Notes: a model not told the origin generated them from the sequence alone. Shown: positions 8,870 through 19,473, counted from the stretch's first letter. The stretch is DNA of 64,000 bases from Xanthomonas indica (GCF_040529045.1 NZ_CP131914.1:2836501-2900500), one strand, 5' to 3'. A program made the numbers and translations.

Positions 8870-8892
8870 GTAGGAGCGGCTTCAGCCGCGAC
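8870..8892 (+). repeat. REP-like palindrome (family 1)
   Basis: GTAGGAGCGGCTTCAGCCGC plus GAC: a GCGGCT/AGCCGC stem preceded by GTAGGA. The identical sequence occurs at 19641, 19778 and 42085. Here it supplies the stop codon (8882-8884) of the minus-strand gene next to it. Confidence 0.85.
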
Positions 8893-10162
8893 CAGCATGG
8901 CCGGTAAACCCGGCCGTGGCTGATCCCCCAGGCGCGGGCGACAGCAGGCCCGCACCCTGCAGCATCGCCTTCAGCGCCCGCCGCTGTGCGGCATCGTCTG
9001 CCGGCCAGCCCTGCAGTTGCGCAACGACCTGACCGTCGCGCACCAGGAAGAACGTCGGCATGCGCCATTCGCGTGGCAGCAGCGGCCATTCCGCCACGTC
9101 GTAGAGCGGGTGCAGCGGTGTCTGCGGTTGCGCGCGGTTCCAGGCGCGCAGCGCATCCATGTCCTCGCTGCCGGGCGGCAGCGCCAGCCACCGCGCATGG
9201 CGGCGGAATGCCGGCCCCAGTTCGGGATCGGCGGCGATGGCGCGTGCGGCGTCGGCTGCGAAATGGCAGCCGGCGGTGACCAGGATCTGGGTTGGCCGCA
9301 GATCGATCCGCTGCCGGTGCAGGGTGCGGCCGTCGGCGTCCAGCGACCACACCGTTGGTCCGTGCGTGCCGGAGCCCAGGCGGTCGTCGAAGCGCAGCCA
9401 GTGTGGCCACTCGGCGCTGCCGCCATCGGCCAGCACGCGCCGTGCGTCCTCCACGCGATGCGCCAGCAGCAGCGCATGACCGGCGGCATCCACCTGCGCC
9501 GCACTGGCCTGGCCGCGGCGCCGCAACTGCGCCAGCACCTGCAACTGGGCGTCGAGTCCCGTGGGGTTGGGACGTAGCGCGTAGGTGGCGACCAGCGCCC
9601 GGTACAGCAGTTCCAGTGCGGCATCGTCCAACGGCGCGGTGGCGCTGCGGTCGAAGGCTTCGGGGAGGGCGCTGTGCAACGCGGGCCATGGATCGCGCCC
9701 AGTGTGGCCCAGGCCGTGCAGCGCCCGGTTGTAGCGGTTGTAGCGGCGCTCCAGGTCGCCGATCCGGGCGGCTGGAGCGCTGGCGCGCGGCTGCGTCGCC
9801 CAGTGCGGCAAGGTCTCGGCGTAGCGTTCCACTCCGAACAGGGCCAGCAGGGAGCGGCCCTGCGCGCGGGTGAGTTGCGGCAGGTCTTGCGTGTCGAATC
9901 CGCCCAGGCCGTTGCGCCCGTAGACCAGGCCATCGAGGAAGCGTTCGCGGGCGCCGGGGGTAAGTGCGTCCAGCGGCGTGCGCTGGCCGGCGTGGGCGCG
10001 CAGGTAGGCCTCGAGCTGGTCGCTGGAGCGGATCGGCAGCCCTCGCGCGGCGACCTCGGTGTCGCTGGCCATCACGTGGGCGGGGGCTGTCGGAGGCGGC
10101 GGCTTCGCCAGTGCATGCGTCGCCAGGCACAGGGCAAGACCGGCAAGCCAGGCGTGGCGCAT
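8882..10162 (-). CDS. secreted thioredoxin-fold-like protein, 426 aa
   Basis: A cleavable signal peptide (HAWLAGLALCLATHALA) predicts export. The middle (about residues 60-270) is helical, rich in Ala, Leu and Arg, and unassigned. The C-terminal 140 residues look like a thioredoxin fold: ILVTAGCHFAADAARAI at the active-site position, then a cis-Pro-like MPTFFLV and a following GQVV strand. Only one Cys is present where CxxC would be, so disulfide oxidoreduction of the usual kind is unlikely. ATG 10162 has GGAG six bases upstream; an earlier TTG is less likely. The last codons and stop lie in a REP copy. Confidence 0.6.
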   Translation of the reverse strand: MRHAWLAGLALCLATHALAKPPPPTAPAHVMASDTEVAARGLPIRSSDQLEAYLRAHAGQRTPLDALTPGARERFLDGLVYGRNGLGGFDTQDLPQLTRAQGRSLLALFGVERYAETLPHWATQPRASAPAARIGDLERRYNRYNRALHGLGHTGRDPWPALHSALPEAFDRSATAPLDDAALELLYRALVATYALRPNPTGLDAQLQVLAQLRRRGQASAAQVDAAGHALLLAHRVEDARRVLADGGSAEWPHWLRFDDRLGSGTHGPTVWSLDADGRTLHRQRIDLRPTQILVTAGCHFAADAARAIAADPELGPAFRRHARWLALPPGSEDMDALRAWNRAQPQTPLHPLYDVAEWPLLPREWRMPTFFLVRDGQVVAQLQGWPADDAAQRRALKAMLQGAGLLSPAPGGSATAGFTGHAGRG

Positions 10163-10322
10163 GCGGTGCTCCAACGGGTGATCGTGCCGATCCTAATGGT
10201 CGCCGCGCCGGGCTTCCACAGGCTGCAGGCGCCAACCTCCGCAACGCCTGCGAAAGAGCGGGGCCTGGGGCGGGGCGGCAGGCAGCAGCGCCGAACGGCT
10301 GAACCGCGCCATCCACGCGAAC

Positions 10323-10351
10323 TTGACCTTGTAATAGCGTGCTATTACATT
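10323..10351 (+). promoter_or_regulatory. promoter and palindromic operator of the TrpR-like gene / his operon
   Basis: TTGACC (10323-10328) and TACATT (10346-10351) are spaced 17 bp. Between and over them lies a perfect inverted repeat, GTAATAGC-GT-GCTATTAC, at 10331-10348. Its length and layout resemble the E. coli trp operator (GTACTAG-N4-CTAGTAC). The predicted transcription start coincides with ATG 10358, so the mRNA would be leaderless. Confidence 0.7.
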
Positions 10352-10357
10352 AGCGCA

Positions 10358-10684
10358 ATGAAACAACGCCCCGCCCCTGCAGAAGACCGTGCCAGCGACG
10401 CCTCGTTCAAGGCGTTGGCGCGCACCCTGGCCCAGCTCGGCAAGCCGCAGGAAGTGGCGGCGTTCCTGCAGGACCTGTGCACGCCGGCCGAACTGGAGGC
10501 GATGGCGGACCGCTGGCGGGTGGTGCCGCTGCTGCTCAAGGGCGTGCCGTATCGCGAGATCCACGACCTGACCCAGGTCAGCGTCACCACCATCGGCCGT
10601 GTCGCACGGACCCTGGAATACGGCGCCGGCGGCTATGCCGCGGCGCTGCGCCGGCAGACGGCGCGCCCCTCCGATTCCCACTGA
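10358..10684 (+). CDS. TrpR/YerC-family repressor, likely regulator of the his operon
   Basis: This 108-aa protein belongs to the Trp repressor superfamily. The core [18 protein letters not shown] is followed by a helix-turn-helix around [20 protein letters not shown], which matches the conserved TrpR-like DNA-binding segment. It lies 9 bases upstream of hisG in the same direction, with a palindromic operator in its promoter. That predicts autoregulation and control of histidine synthesis, possibly with histidine as corepressor. A TrpR-family histidine regulator called HisR has, as I recall, been predicted in Xanthomonadales by comparative genomics. Ligand and target are inference. Confidence 0.85.
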   Translation: MKQRPAPAEDRASDASFKALARTLAQLGKPQEVAAFLQDLCTPAELEAMADRWRVVPLLLKGVPYREIHDLTQVSVTTIGRVARTLEYGAGGYAAALRRQTARPSDSH

Positions 10685-10693
10685 GATGTCCTG

Positions 10694-11608
10694 ATGAGTG
10701 CTTCCCTGGCAGCACCGGCCCGCGACCGGCTGCGTATCGCGATCCAGAAGAGTGGCCGCCTGGCCGAGCCGGCCCGTGCGGTGCTGGCCGCCTGCGGGCT
10801 GAGCTGGCGCGAGAGCCGCGACAAGCTGTTCTGCTACGGCGAATCGTTGCCGGTGGACCTGCTGCTGGTGCGCGACGACGATATCCCCGGCCTGATCGCC
10901 GATGGCGTGTGCGACTTCGGCATCGTCGGCCGCAACGAGCTGGAAGAGCAGGCCGGCGAGCGCCGCCGCAACGCTCTGCCCGAGGCCTATCGCGCCCTGC
11001 GTGGGCTGAACTTCGGGCAATGCCGGCTGATGCTGGCGGTGCCCGAGAGCTGGGAGTGGAGCGGGCCGCAGCAGGTGCAGGGGCTGCGCATCGCCACCAG
11101 CTATCCCGCCGTGCTGGCCGACTGGCTCGATGCGCGTGGCATCGCCGCGCAGGTGGTGGAACTGTCCGGCTCGGTGGAAATCGCGCCGCGGCTGGGCACC
11201 GCCGACCTGATCTGCGATCTGGTCTCCAGCGGCGCCACCCTGGCCGCCAACCAGCTCAAGCCGGTGGAGACGCTGCTGGAGAGCGAGGCGGTGCTGGCCG
11301 GCCCGGTGCGCGAACCGGCCGACGCCCGTGCCGGCCTGGCGGCGATGCTGCTGCGCCGGCTCGATGGCGTGCTCAAGCTGCGCGACAGCAAGCTGCTGAT
11401 GTTCCGCGCCGCGCGCGAGCGGGTCGCCGACCTGGCGCGGCTGCTGCCCGATGCCGAACCGCTGGTGCAACTGCCCGGCGACGCCGATGGCCCACTGCAG
11501 TTGCAGACCATGTGCCACGGGGCGATCACCTGGCAGCGCATGGAGGAACTGGAGCGCGCGGGCGCGCAGGGGTTGATGGTCTTGACGGTGGAGCGGTCGC
11601 TGGCATGA
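10694..11608 (+). CDS. hisG: ATP phosphoribosyltransferase (long form)
   Basis: This enzyme catalyses the first committed step of histidine synthesis, joining ATP and PRPP. The 304-aa length fits the long HisG with its own C-terminal regulatory domain, so no HisZ is needed. The N terminus [12 protein letters not shown] and the PRPP-type region [18 protein letters not shown] are characteristic. ATG 10694 follows the regulator gene by nine bases. The stop overlaps hisD by ATGA. Histidine feedback inhibition is known for the family. Confidence 0.95.
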   Translation: MSASLAAPARDRLRIAIQKSGRLAEPARAVLAACGLSWRESRDKLFCYGESLPVDLLLVRDDDIPGLIADGVCDFGIVGRNELEEQAGERRRNALPEAYRALRGLNFGQCRLMLAVPESWEWSGPQQVQGLRIATSYPAVLADWLDARGIAAQVVELSGSVEIAPRLGTADLICDLVSSGATLAANQLKPVETLLESEAVLAGPVREPADARAGLAAMLLRRLDGVLKLRDSKLLMFRAARERVADLARLLPDAEPLVQLPGDADGPLQLQTMCHGAITWQRMEELERAGAQGLMVLTVERSLA

Positions 11609-12900
11609 ATCGATTGGAGTGGAGCGCGCTCGACGCGCAGGAGCGCACCCAGGCGCTGACCCGGCCGGTGCAGCGCGTCGCCGACCAGACCCGCAGCGCC
11701 GTGGCGCAGGTGCTGGATGCGGTGCGCAGCCGCGGCGACAGCGCGCTGCGCGAACTCACCGCGCGCTTCGACGGCGTGGTGCTGGAGACCTTCGAAGTGA
11801 GCGCCGAGGAGTTCGCCGCCGCCGAGGCCGCGGTGCCGGCGCCGCTGCGCGCGGCGATGGCCGAGGCGGCGGCACGGATCGACACGTTCCACCGCGCCGG
11901 CATGGCGCAGCCGTACGCGGTCGAGACCGCGCCGGGCGTGGTCTGCGAGCGCGTGGTACGGCCGATCGGCCGGGTCGGCCTGTACGTGCCGGCCGGCAGC
12001 GCGCCGCTGCCGTCCACCGCGCTGATGCTGTGCGTGCCGGCGGCGCTGGCCGGCTGTCGCGAAGTGGTGCTGTGCACGCCGCCGCGTGCCGACGGCTCGG
12101 CCGATCCGGCGGTGCTGGTCGCGGCGGCCCTGTGCGGGGTGGACCGGGTGTTCAAGCTCGGCGGCGCCCAGGCGATCGCGGCGATGGGCTACGGCACCGA
12201 GAGCGTGCCGTCCTGCGACAAGCTGTTCGGTCCCGGCAACAGCTACGTCACCGAGGCCAAGCAGCAGGTGGCGCAGGCCGGCGCGGCGGCGATCGACATG
12301 CCGGCCGGTCCGTCCGAGGTGCTGGTGATCGCCGATGCCGGCGCCGATGCCGCCTTCGTCGCCGCCGATCTGCTGTCGCAGGCCGAGCACGGCCCGGATT
12401 CGCAGGTGCTGCTGCTGTCCGACAGCGCCGCATTGATCGAGGCGGTGGAGAACGAACTGGAGCGGCAGTTGGCGACGCTGCCGCGTGCGGCGATCGCCCG
12501 GCAGGCGCTGGCCGCGTCGCGGCTGATCCGCGTCGACACGCTGGACGATGCCTTTGCGATCAGCAACCGCTATGCGCCGGAACACCTGATCCTGGCATTG
12601 CGTGCCCCGCGCGACTGGCTGCCGCGCGTCGAGGCCGCCGGCTCGGTGTTCCTCGGCGACTACACCCCCGAGGCGCTGGGCGACTACTGCAGCGGCACCA
12701 ATCATGTGCTGCCCACCAGCGGTGCCGCGCGTGCCTACAGCGGCGTGAGCGTGGCCAGCTTCCAGAATTTCGTCAGCGTGCAGAGCGCCAGCGCGGACGG
12801 CATCGCTGCGATCGGCGGCTGTGCGGTGCTGATGGCGCGCGCCGAGGGCCTGGACGCGCACGCCAACGCGGTGGCGCTGCGCATGGAGAAGGCGGCATGA
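11605..12900 (+). CDS. hisD: histidinol dehydrogenase
   Basis: This zinc-dependent enzyme of 431 aa oxidises L-histidinol to histidine in two NAD-dependent steps. Signatures include [17 protein letters not shown], the motif [16 protein letters not shown], and the central [14 protein letters not shown]. The C-terminal [17 protein letters not shown] is also typical. Length matches the family (about 430 aa). It starts within an ATGA overlap with hisG and ends in an ATGA overlap with hisC, which implies translational coupling. Confidence 0.96.
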   Translation: MNRLEWSALDAQERTQALTRPVQRVADQTRSAVAQVLDAVRSRGDSALRELTARFDGVVLETFEVSAEEFAAAEAAVPAPLRAAMAEAAARIDTFHRAGMAQPYAVETAPGVVCERVVRPIGRVGLYVPAGSAPLPSTALMLCVPAALAGCREVVLCTPPRADGSADPAVLVAAALCGVDRVFKLGGAQAIAAMGYGTESVPSCDKLFGPGNSYVTEAKQQVAQAGAAAIDMPAGPSEVLVIADAGADAAFVAADLLSQAEHGPDSQVLLLSDSAALIEAVENELERQLATLPRAAIARQALAASRLIRVDTLDDAFAISNRYAPEHLILALRAPRDWLPRVEAAGSVFLGDYTPEALGDYCSGTNHVLPTSGAARAYSGVSVASFQNFVSVQSASADGIAAIGGCAVLMARAEGLDAHANAVALRMEKAA

Positions 12901-13997
12901 GCGCGGCCTCCGACGCACGCGCGGTGCTGGCGCTGGTCCGCCCGGACCTACGCGAGTTCGCCGGCTACTCGTCGGCGCGCTGCAGCGCGCTGCAGGGCGA
13001 GGTCTGGCTCAACGCCAACGAATCGGCCTGGGCCAACGCCGCCGACGGCGAGGCCGGCAATCGCCGCTACCCGGATCCGCAACCGCCGGCGCTGCGCGCC
13101 GCCCTGGCCGCGCTGTACGCCTGTGCTCCGGAGCAACTGCTGCTCGGCCGCGGCAGCGACGAGGCCATCGATCTGCTGCTGCGTGCCCTGTGCGAGCCGG
13201 GCCGCGACGCCATCGTCATCACCCCGCCGGTGTTCGGCATGTACGCGGTGTGCGCGCGGCTGCAGAATGCACGCGTGGTCGAGGTGCCGCTGCGCGATAC
13301 GACCGACGGCCTGCTCACCGACGTGGACGCGGTGGTGGACGCCGCGCTGAGCCAGATGGCCAAGCTGGTGTTCCTGTGTTCGCCGGGCAACCCCGGCGGC
13401 GCGGCGATCGCGCTGGCCGACATCGCCCGCGCCGCCGAGCGCCTGCAGGGCCGTGCGGTGCTGGTGGTCGACGAGGCCTATGGCGAGTTTTCCGACGAAG
13501 CCTCGGCCACGACCTTGCTGGCGCGTCACGCCAATCTGGCGGTGCTGCGCACGCTGTCCAAGGCGCACGCGCTGGCCGCGGCGCGGATCGGTTGCGTGAT
13601 CGCCGATCCGGCGCTGATCGCGGTGTTGCGCCGCTGCCAGGCGCCGTATCCGATCCCGGCGCCGTGCACGCAACTGGCGCTGGCCGCGCTACAGCCCGAA
13701 CCGTTGCGGCAGACCGCGGCGCGGGTGCAGGAGGTGCGCGCGGAGCGCACGCGCATGCAGGCGGCGTTGGCGGCGTTGCCGGGCGTGCGCCAGGTGTATC
13801 CGTCGCAGGGCAATTTCCTGCTGCTGCGCTTCGACGACGCCGAGGGCGCGTTCCAGGCGCTGCTGGCCGCCGGGGTGGTGGTGCGCGACCAGCGCGCCGC
13901 GCCGGGCCTGGGCGATGCGCTGCGCATTACCCTGGGGACGCCGGCGCAGAACCAGCGCGTGCTCGGTGCCTTGCAGGCGTGGAGGGCGGCGGCATGA
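12897..13997 (+). CDS. hisC: histidinol-phosphate aminotransferase
   Basis: This class II PLP aminotransferase of 366 aa converts imidazole-acetol phosphate to histidinol phosphate using glutamate. [10 protein letters not shown] near the N terminus, the VDEAYGEF aspartate motif and the PLP-lysine segment [14 protein letters not shown] are visible. It overlaps hisD and hisB by ATGA at both ends. Length is normal for HisC. Confidence 0.95.
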   Translation: MSAASDARAVLALVRPDLREFAGYSSARCSALQGEVWLNANESAWANAADGEAGNRRYPDPQPPALRAALAALYACAPEQLLLGRGSDEAIDLLLRALCEPGRDAIVITPPVFGMYAVCARLQNARVVEVPLRDTTDGLLTDVDAVVDAALSQMAKLVFLCSPGNPGGAAIALADIARAAERLQGRAVLVVDEAYGEFSDEASATTLLARHANLAVLRTLSKAHALAAARIGCVIADPALIAVLRRCQAPYPIPAPCTQLALAALQPEPLRQTAARVQEVRAERTRMQAALAALPGVRQVYPSQGNFLLLRFDDAEGAFQALLAAGVVVRDQRAAPGLGDALRITLGTPAQNQRVLGALQAWRAAA

Positions 13998-15067
13998 CCC
14001 CGATCCTGTTCGTGGACCGCGACGGCACCCTGATCGAGGAGCCGGCCGATTTCCAGATCGACGCCTACGAGAAGCTGCGCTTCGTGCAGGGCGTGATCCC
14101 GGCCATGCTCAAGCTGCGCGACGCCGGCTACCAGTTCGTCATCGTCACCAACCAGGACGGCCTGGGCAGCGAGGCCTATCCGCAGGCCGCCTTCGACGGC
14201 CCCAACGACCTGATGCTGCAGATCTTCGCCAGCCAGGGCATCGTGTTCCGCGAGGTGCTGGTCGACCGCAGCTGGCCGGCCGACAATGCGCCCACGCGCA
14301 AGCCCGGCATCGGCCTGATGCTGCCGTACCTCCAGGACCGCAGCATCGACTGGGCGCGTTCGGCCATGGTCGGCGACCGTGCCACCGACATCCAGTTCGC
14401 CGAGAACCTGCGCATCCGCGGCTTCCAATTGCGCACCGCGCAGTTTGGTGGCGAATGGGACTGGGCCGGCATCGCTCACGAGCTGGCCGATGCACCGCGG
14501 CGTGCGCGGGTGCAGCGCGACACCAAGGAAACCCGCATCGCGGTGGAACTCGACCTGGACCTGGCGCGCGACCCGCACTGCGCCACCGGCCTGCCGTTCT
14601 TCGACCACATGCTCGAGCAGATCGGCAAGCACGGTGGTTTCGCGCTGGACGTGCGTGCCGAGGGCGACCTGCACATCGACGAACACCACACCATCGAGGA
14701 CACCGGCCTGGCCTTGGGGCAGGCGCTGCGCCAGGCACTGGGCGACAAGCGCGGCATCGGCCGCTACGGCTTCACCCTGCCGATGGACGAGACCCTGGCC
14801 AGTGCCGCGCTGGACTTCAGCGGGCGCCCGTACTTCGTGTTCGAAGGCGAGTTCAAGCGCGAGCGGGTCGGCGACATGCCCACCGAGCTGGTGCCGCACT
14901 TCTTCCGCTCGCTGTGCGACGCCGCCGGGCTGAACCTGCACCTGAGCGTGCGCGGCGACAACGACCACCACAAGGTCGAGGCCTGCTTCAAGGCGCTGGC
15001 GCGCTCCCTGCGCCAGGCGCTGCGCCGCGAGGGTGCGGCGCTGCCCTCGACCAAGGGGGTGCTGTGA
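13994..15067 (+). CDS. hisB: bifunctional histidinol-phosphatase / imidazoleglycerol-phosphate dehydratase
   Basis: The 357-aa protein fuses two enzymes, as in E. coli. An N-terminal HAD phosphatase has FVDRDGTL with Asp8 and Asp10. The C-terminal IGP dehydratase has [15 protein letters not shown] and [10 protein letters not shown] metal-binding histidine motifs. They catalyse steps 8 and 6 of the pathway. The start lies in an ATGA overlap with hisC. A 28-bp gap separates it from hisH. Confidence 0.96.
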   Translation: MTPILFVDRDGTLIEEPADFQIDAYEKLRFVQGVIPAMLKLRDAGYQFVIVTNQDGLGSEAYPQAAFDGPNDLMLQIFASQGIVFREVLVDRSWPADNAPTRKPGIGLMLPYLQDRSIDWARSAMVGDRATDIQFAENLRIRGFQLRTAQFGGEWDWAGIAHELADAPRRARVQRDTKETRIAVELDLDLARDPHCATGLPFFDHMLEQIGKHGGFALDVRAEGDLHIDEHHTIEDTGLALGQALRQALGDKRGIGRYGFTLPMDETLASAALDFSGRPYFVFEGEFKRERVGDMPTELVPHFFRSLCDAAGLNLHLSVRGDNDHHKVEACFKALARSLRQALRREGAALPSTKGVL

Positions 15068-15095
15068 TGCGCGCGGGTGTCGCAGGGAGCGTGCG

Positions 15096-15698
15096 ATGAG
15101 CGATGTCGCCCTGATCGATGCCGGCGGCGCCAACCTCGGTTCGGTGCGCTACGCGCTCGAACGCCTCGGCGTGGAAGCCCGGCTGGTGCGCGACGCCGCC
15201 GGACTGCAAGGTGCGGACCGGGTGATCTTGCCGGGCGTCGGCGCCGCGCCGCACGCGATGGCGCGGCTACGCGAGCAAGGTCTGATCGAGCCATTGCGCG
15301 CGCTACAGGTGCCGCTGATCGGCATCTGCCTGGGCATGCAGTTGCTGTTCGAGCGCTCGGAAGAAGGCGATGTCGACTGCCTGGGCCTGCTGACCGGGGT
15401 GGTCCGGCGCATGCCGCCGGCGCTGGGCATCCGCGTGCCGCACATGGGCTGGAATCGGCTGCTGCCGTTGCGGCCGTCGTCGCTGCTGGCAGGCGTCCCC
15501 GACGGCGCCAGCGCCTACTTCGTGCATGGCTATGCCGCGCCGGTCACCGCCGACACCGTCGCCGCCTGCGACCATGGCGGCCTGTTCACCGCGGTGGTGC
15601 AGCACGGCCGCCGCTGCGGCGCGCAGTTCCATCCCGAGCGCTCGGCCGACACCGGCGCGCGCATCCTGCGCAACTTCCTCGAGACCGATTTCCCATGA
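15096..15698 (+). CDS. hisH: imidazole glycerol phosphate synthase, glutamine amidotransferase subunit
   Basis: HisH (200 aa) supplies ammonia from glutamine to HisF. The class I amidotransferase triad is visible: the nucleophile Cys in [12 protein letters not shown], and His and Glu in the C-terminal FHPERS motif. A GGGA ribosome-binding site precedes ATG 15096. It overlaps hisA by ATGA and works as a heterodimer with HisF, encoded one gene downstream. Confidence 0.95.
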   Translation: MSDVALIDAGGANLGSVRYALERLGVEARLVRDAAGLQGADRVILPGVGAAPHAMARLREQGLIEPLRALQVPLIGICLGMQLLFERSEEGDVDCLGLLTGVVRRMPPALGIRVPHMGWNRLLPLRPSSLLAGVPDGASAYFVHGYAAPVTADTVAACDHGGLFTAVVQHGRRCGAQFHPERSADTGARILRNFLETDFP

Positions 15699-16429
15699 GC
15701 TTCGTCGTCTATCCCGCGCTGGACATCCGCGACGGCCGCGTGGTGCGGCTGGCGCAGGGCGACTACGCCCGCGAGACCCACTACGGCGACGATCCGCTGC
15801 GCCGCGCCCAGGCCTTCGCCGAGGCCGGCGCGCAGTGGATGCACCTGGTCGACCTGGATGCGGCCCGCGCCGGCGGCTACACCCTGGCACCGCTGCTGCA
15901 GCGGATCCGCAGCGAGACCGGCCTGCAGGTGCAGACGGGCGGCGGCGTGCGCTCGCACGCGGACGTGCAGCGCCTGCTCGATGCCGGCGCCAGCCGCGTG
16001 GTGATCGGTTCGCTGGCGGTGCGCGACCGCGAGTCGGTCCTGGAGTGGCTGCGCGAGTTCGGCCCCGAACGCATCACCGTGGCGCTGGACAGCCGCCAGG
16101 ATACGCACGGCGTCTGGCGTCTGCCGGTGCACGGCTGGACCGAGACCTCGTCGCTGAGCCTGGATGCGCTGGCCGGCGAATACGCCGCGGCCGGGCTGGT
16201 CCATCTGCTGTGCACCGACATCGCCCGCGACGGCATGCTGTCGGGGCCGAACCTGGCGCTGTATGCGCACCTGCGCCAGCTCGCGCCAACGGTGGCGGTG
16301 CAGGCCTCCGGCGGCATCCGCGACGCCGCCGACGTGCGCGGTGCGCGCGAGGCCGGCTGTGCCGGCGCGGTGCTCGGCAAGGCGCTGCTGGAAGGGCGGC
16401 TGCGGCTGGACGAGGCGCTGGCATGCTGA
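15695..16429 (+). CDS. hisA: ProFAR isomerase (HisA)
   Basis: This (beta/alpha)8-barrel isomerase of 244 aa converts ProFAR to PRFAR. The two half-barrel phosphate-binding signatures are seen: the N-terminal [18 protein letters not shown], with catalytic Asp in LDIRD, and the C-terminal [13 protein letters not shown]. The central [13 protein letters not shown] carries the second catalytic Asp. It overlaps hisH and hisF by a few bases. Confidence 0.95.
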   Translation: MSFVVYPALDIRDGRVVRLAQGDYARETHYGDDPLRRAQAFAEAGAQWMHLVDLDAARAGGYTLAPLLQRIRSETGLQVQTGGGVRSHADVQRLLDAGASRVVIGSLAVRDRESVLEWLREFGPERITVALDSRQDTHGVWRLPVHGWTETSSLSLDALAGEYAAAGLVHLLCTDIARDGMLSGPNLALYAHLRQLAPTVAVQASGGIRDAADVRGAREAGCAGAVLGKALLEGRLRLDEALAC

Positions 16430-17199
16430 GCCGACGCATCATCCCGTGCCTGGACGTGCGCGAGGGGCGCGTGGTCAAGGGCGTCAAGTTCCGCGACCAC
16501 GTGGACATGGGCGACATCGCCGAGCTGGCGCTGCGCTACCGCGACCAGGGCGCCGACGAACTGGTGTTCTACGACATCGGCGCCAGCCCGGAAGGGCGCT
16601 CGGTGGACTACGCCTGGGTCGAGAAAGTGGCGCGGTTGCTGGACATCCCGTTCTGCGTGGCCGGCGGCATCCGCGACGTCGCCACCGCGCGCGCGGTGCT
16701 GCACGCCGGCGCCGACAAGATCTCGATCAATTCGCCGGCGCTGGAGCGGCCGGCGCTGATCGCCGAGCTGGCCGAGGCCTTCGGCGTGCAGTGCGTGGTG
16801 GTCGGCATCGATTCGATCCGCGAGGACGACGGCCAGTGGCGCGTACGCCGCTTCACCGGCGATCCCAGCAAGACCCAGGCGCTGCGCGTGCGCACCCTGG
16901 ACTGGGTGGTGGAGGCGCAGCGCCTGGGCGCCGGCGAGATCGTGCTCAACTGCATGGACAGCGACGGCGTGCGCCGCGGCTACGACATCGCCCAACTGCA
17001 CGAGGTGCGCGCCCTGTGCAAGGTGCCGCTGGTGGCCTCCGGCGGCGCGGGCGAGATGCAGCACTTCGCCGACGTGTTCGAGCGTGCCGACGTGGACGGC
17101 GCATTGGCCGCCAGCGTCTTCCACAGCGGCGCCATTCCCATTCCGGAACTCAAGCGCTTCCTGCGCCAACGACAGATCGAGGTGCGCGATGGCGCATGA
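16423..17199 (+). CDS. hisF: imidazole glycerol phosphate synthase, cyclase subunit
   Basis: HisF (258 aa) uses ammonia from HisH to form imidazole glycerol phosphate and AICAR. The barrel signatures [31 protein letters not shown] and [12 protein letters not shown] are present, and the second catalytic Asp lies in [13 protein letters not shown]. It overlaps hisA by seven bases and hisIE by eleven. Confidence 0.96.
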   Translation: MLSRRIIPCLDVREGRVVKGVKFRDHVDMGDIAELALRYRDQGADELVFYDIGASPEGRSVDYAWVEKVARLLDIPFCVAGGIRDVATARAVLHAGADKISINSPALERPALIAELAEAFGVQCVVVGIDSIREDDGQWRVRRFTGDPSKTQALRVRTLDWVVEAQRLGAGEIVLNCMDSDGVRRGYDIAQLHEVRALCKVPLVASGGAGEMQHFADVFERADVDGALAASVFHSGAIPIPELKRFLRQRQIEVRDGA

Positions 17200-17812
17200 A
17201 CACTCCCACGAGGCGGACGTCGCCGACGCGGCGCTGGACTGGGGCAAGGGCGACGGCCTGTTGCCGGTGGTGGTGCAGGACGCCGCCACCCTGCGCGTGC
17301 TGATGCTGGGCTACATGAACCAGGAGGCGCTGGCGGCCACGCGCCGCAGCGGCCAGGTCACCTTCTACAGCCGCAGCAAGCAGCGGCTGTGGACCAAGGG
17401 CGAGAGTTCCGGCCATGTCCTGGACGTGGTCGCGATCGACACCGATTGCGATCGCGACACCCTGCTGGTGCTGGCGCATCCGCGCGGGCCCACCTGCCAC
17501 CTCGGCCGGGACAGCTGCTTCCCGCAGGCACCGGGCCAGTTCCTGGGCGCGCTGGATCGCCTGGTCGCGCAGCGCGAACGCGAGCGGCCGGCCGGCAGCT
17601 ACACCACGCAGCTGTTCGAGAAAGGCACGCGGCGCATCGCGCAGAAGGTGGGCGAGGAGGGCGTGGAGACCGCGCTGGCCGGCGTCGCCCAGGGCGACGA
17701 CGAACTGCTCGGCGAATCCGCCGATCTACTCTATCACCTGACCGTGCTGCTGCGCGCGCGCGGCCTGGGCCTGGCCGACGCGGTGGCGGTGCTGGAGGCG
17801 CGGCACCGCTGA
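17189..17812 (+). CDS. hisI: phosphoribosyl-AMP cyclohydrolase / phosphoribosyl-ATP pyrophosphatase
   Basis: This 207-aa fusion carries out steps 2 and 3 of histidine synthesis. The N-terminal cyclohydrolase shows [12 protein letters not shown], then WTKGESSGH and a zinc-binding cysteine segment [10 protein letters not shown] with CHLGRDSCF. The C-terminal pyrophosphohydrolase domain (from about residue 125) shows [12 protein letters not shown] and ESADLLYHL acidic motifs. ATG 17189 lies inside the hisF end. It is the last gene of the operon; no hairpin terminator is obvious after it. Confidence 0.95.
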   Translation: MAHEHSHEADVADAALDWGKGDGLLPVVVQDAATLRVLMLGYMNQEALAATRRSGQVTFYSRSKQRLWTKGESSGHVLDVVAIDTDCDRDTLLVLAHPRGPTCHLGRDSCFPQAPGQFLGALDRLVAQRERERPAGSYTTQLFEKGTRRIAQKVGEEGVETALAGVAQGDDELLGESADLLYHLTVLLRARGLGLADAVAVLEARHR

Positions 17813-17852
17813 GCCGGTCCGGTGCGGTCATCGCCGCGTCGGCGTCCCTGGC

Positions 17853-17858
17853 TACAAT
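17853..17858 (+). promoter_or_regulatory. -10-like box upstream of the phosphoesterase gene
   Basis: TACAAT lies about 23 bases before ATG 17881, in the short gap after hisI. It suggests separate transcription of the phosphoesterase. No clear -35 box is seen. Confidence 0.4.
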
Positions 17859-17880
17859 CGGGGGCCCTCGGCTTCCCCGG

Positions 17881-19473
17881 ATGTTCCGCATGCTGCGTCC
17901 CGTCGTCCTCGCCTGCCTGTTGGCTGCCGCCGCCCCCGCCGTGGCGCAGACCGCCACGATCAGCGGCAGCGTTTACCAGGAACGCGACAATGCCCCGGGC
18001 CGCGGCCCGGGCGATGCCGGCATCGCCGGCGTGCAGGTGTCCGACGGCGTGCACATCGTCCGCACCGACGCGCAGGGCCGCTACCGCCTGCAGGTGGAGC
18101 CCGGCCGCACCGTGTTCGTGATCAAGCCGGACGGTTACAGTTTCGCCAGCGCCGGCAACGGCTTGCCGGACTACTGGCGGCACTACGCGCCGGCCGGCTC
18201 GCCCACGCTCAAGTACCCGGGCATCGCCCCGACCAGCGGCGCCACCGATCACTGGGACTTCGCGTTGCGCGCGCAATCCAAGGCCGACAGCACCGAGGTG
18301 CTGGTGTTCGCCGATACCCAGACCGCGTCGATGACCGACGTGGGCTACTACGCCCGCGACATCGTCGCGCCCTTGCGCGGCAAGACCCATGCGCGCATCG
18401 GCACCACCCTGGGCGACGTGGTCAGCGACGACCTGTCGCTGTATCCGGCGCTGAATGCGGAAACCGCCAAGCTCGGCGTACCGTGGTTCCACGTGCCGGG
18501 CAACCACGACCTCAACTTCGACGCGGCCGACGATGTCGACTCGCTGTCGAGCTGGCGTGCGGTCTACGGCCCCGACACCTACGCGGTGGAAGAGGGTGGT
18601 GCCAGCTTCGTATTCCTGGACGACGTGGTCTACCAGCCGACGCAACAGCCCAAGTACATCGGTGGCCTGCGCGCGGATCAGTTCGCCTTCCTGCAGGCCT
18701 ACCTGGCCAGCGTGCCCAAGGACCGTTTGGTGGTGCTGGGCATGCACATCCCGCTGTTCGACGCGGCGCCCGGCAAGGAGACCTTCCGGCATGCCGATCG
18801 GGCGCGGCTGTTCGCGCTGCTGCAGGCGTTCCCGCACGTGCTGGTGCTCAGCGGCCACAGCCACACCCAGCGTCACTACGATCATGGCGCCGACGAGGGC
18901 TGGCACGGCGCGCAGCCGCTGCACGAATACAACGTCGGCGCGGCCTGCGGCGCGTTCTGGTCCGGGGTCAAGGATGCCGACGGCATCCCCGCCGCGACCA
19001 TGGCCGACGGCACCCCGAACGGCTATGCGCTGCTGACCGTGCGCCGCGATGGCGGCTATGCGTTGGCCTACCACGCCGCGCGTGCCGCCGATGACACCCA
19101 GATCGGCCTGCATGCGCCGAAGGTGTTGCGCCGCGGTGCCTATCCGGCCTGGGGCGTATACGCGAACGTGTACATGGGCGAGAACGACAGCCGCGTCGAG
19201 TACCGCGTGGACGACGGCGCCTGGAAGCCGATGCAGCGGGTCGAACAGCCCGACCCGGCGCTGCTGGCCGAGAATGTGCGCGACGATGCCGCCGATGCGT
19301 TGCGCGGCTACGACCGTTCGCCGGAAGCGATTCCTTCGCAGCACCTGTGGCGTGGCGCCTTGCCGACCGACCTGCAGGTTGGTGCGCACCGCATCGAGGT
19401 CCGCGCGTTCGACCGCTGGCGCGGCGAGCAGCGCGCCAGCGGCAGCTACCGCTTGCAGGACGCCAGCCCGTGA
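17881..19473 (+). CDS. secreted calcineurin-like metallophosphoesterase
   Basis: This 530-aa exported protein begins with a signal peptide (LRPVVLACLLAAAAPAVAQ). An N-terminal carboxypeptidase-regulatory-like beta domain follows (about residues 22-130), with the repeat-like segment GVHIVRTDAQGRYRLQV. The phosphoesterase core has PGNHDLNF (metal-binding Asn-His-Asp), MHIPLFD and SGHSHTQRHY. A C-terminal beta domain (about 420-525) completes the layout of the three-domain MetallophosN/Metallophos/MetallophosC family. The core lacks the usual DxH near its start, having FADTQ instead. The physiological substrate is unknown. ATG 17890 is an alternative start. Confidence 0.85.
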   Translation: MFRMLRPVVLACLLAAAAPAVAQTATISGSVYQERDNAPGRGPGDAGIAGVQVSDGVHIVRTDAQGRYRLQVEPGRTVFVIKPDGYSFASAGNGLPDYWRHYAPAGSPTLKYPGIAPTSGATDHWDFALRAQSKADSTEVLVFADTQTASMTDVGYYARDIVAPLRGKTHARIGTTLGDVVSDDLSLYPALNAETAKLGVPWFHVPGNHDLNFDAADDVDSLSSWRAVYGPDTYAVEEGGASFVFLDDVVYQPTQQPKYIGGLRADQFAFLQAYLASVPKDRLVVLGMHIPLFDAAPGKETFRHADRARLFALLQAFPHVLVLSGHSHTQRHYDHGADEGWHGAQPLHEYNVGAACGAFWSGVKDADGIPAATMADGTPNGYALLTVRRDGGYALAYHAARAADDTQIGLHAPKVLRRGAYPAWGVYANVYMGENDSRVEYRVDDGAWKPMQRVEQPDPALLAENVRDDAADALRGYDRSPEAIPSQHLWRGALPTDLQVGAHRIEVRAFDRWRGEQRASGSYRLQDASP

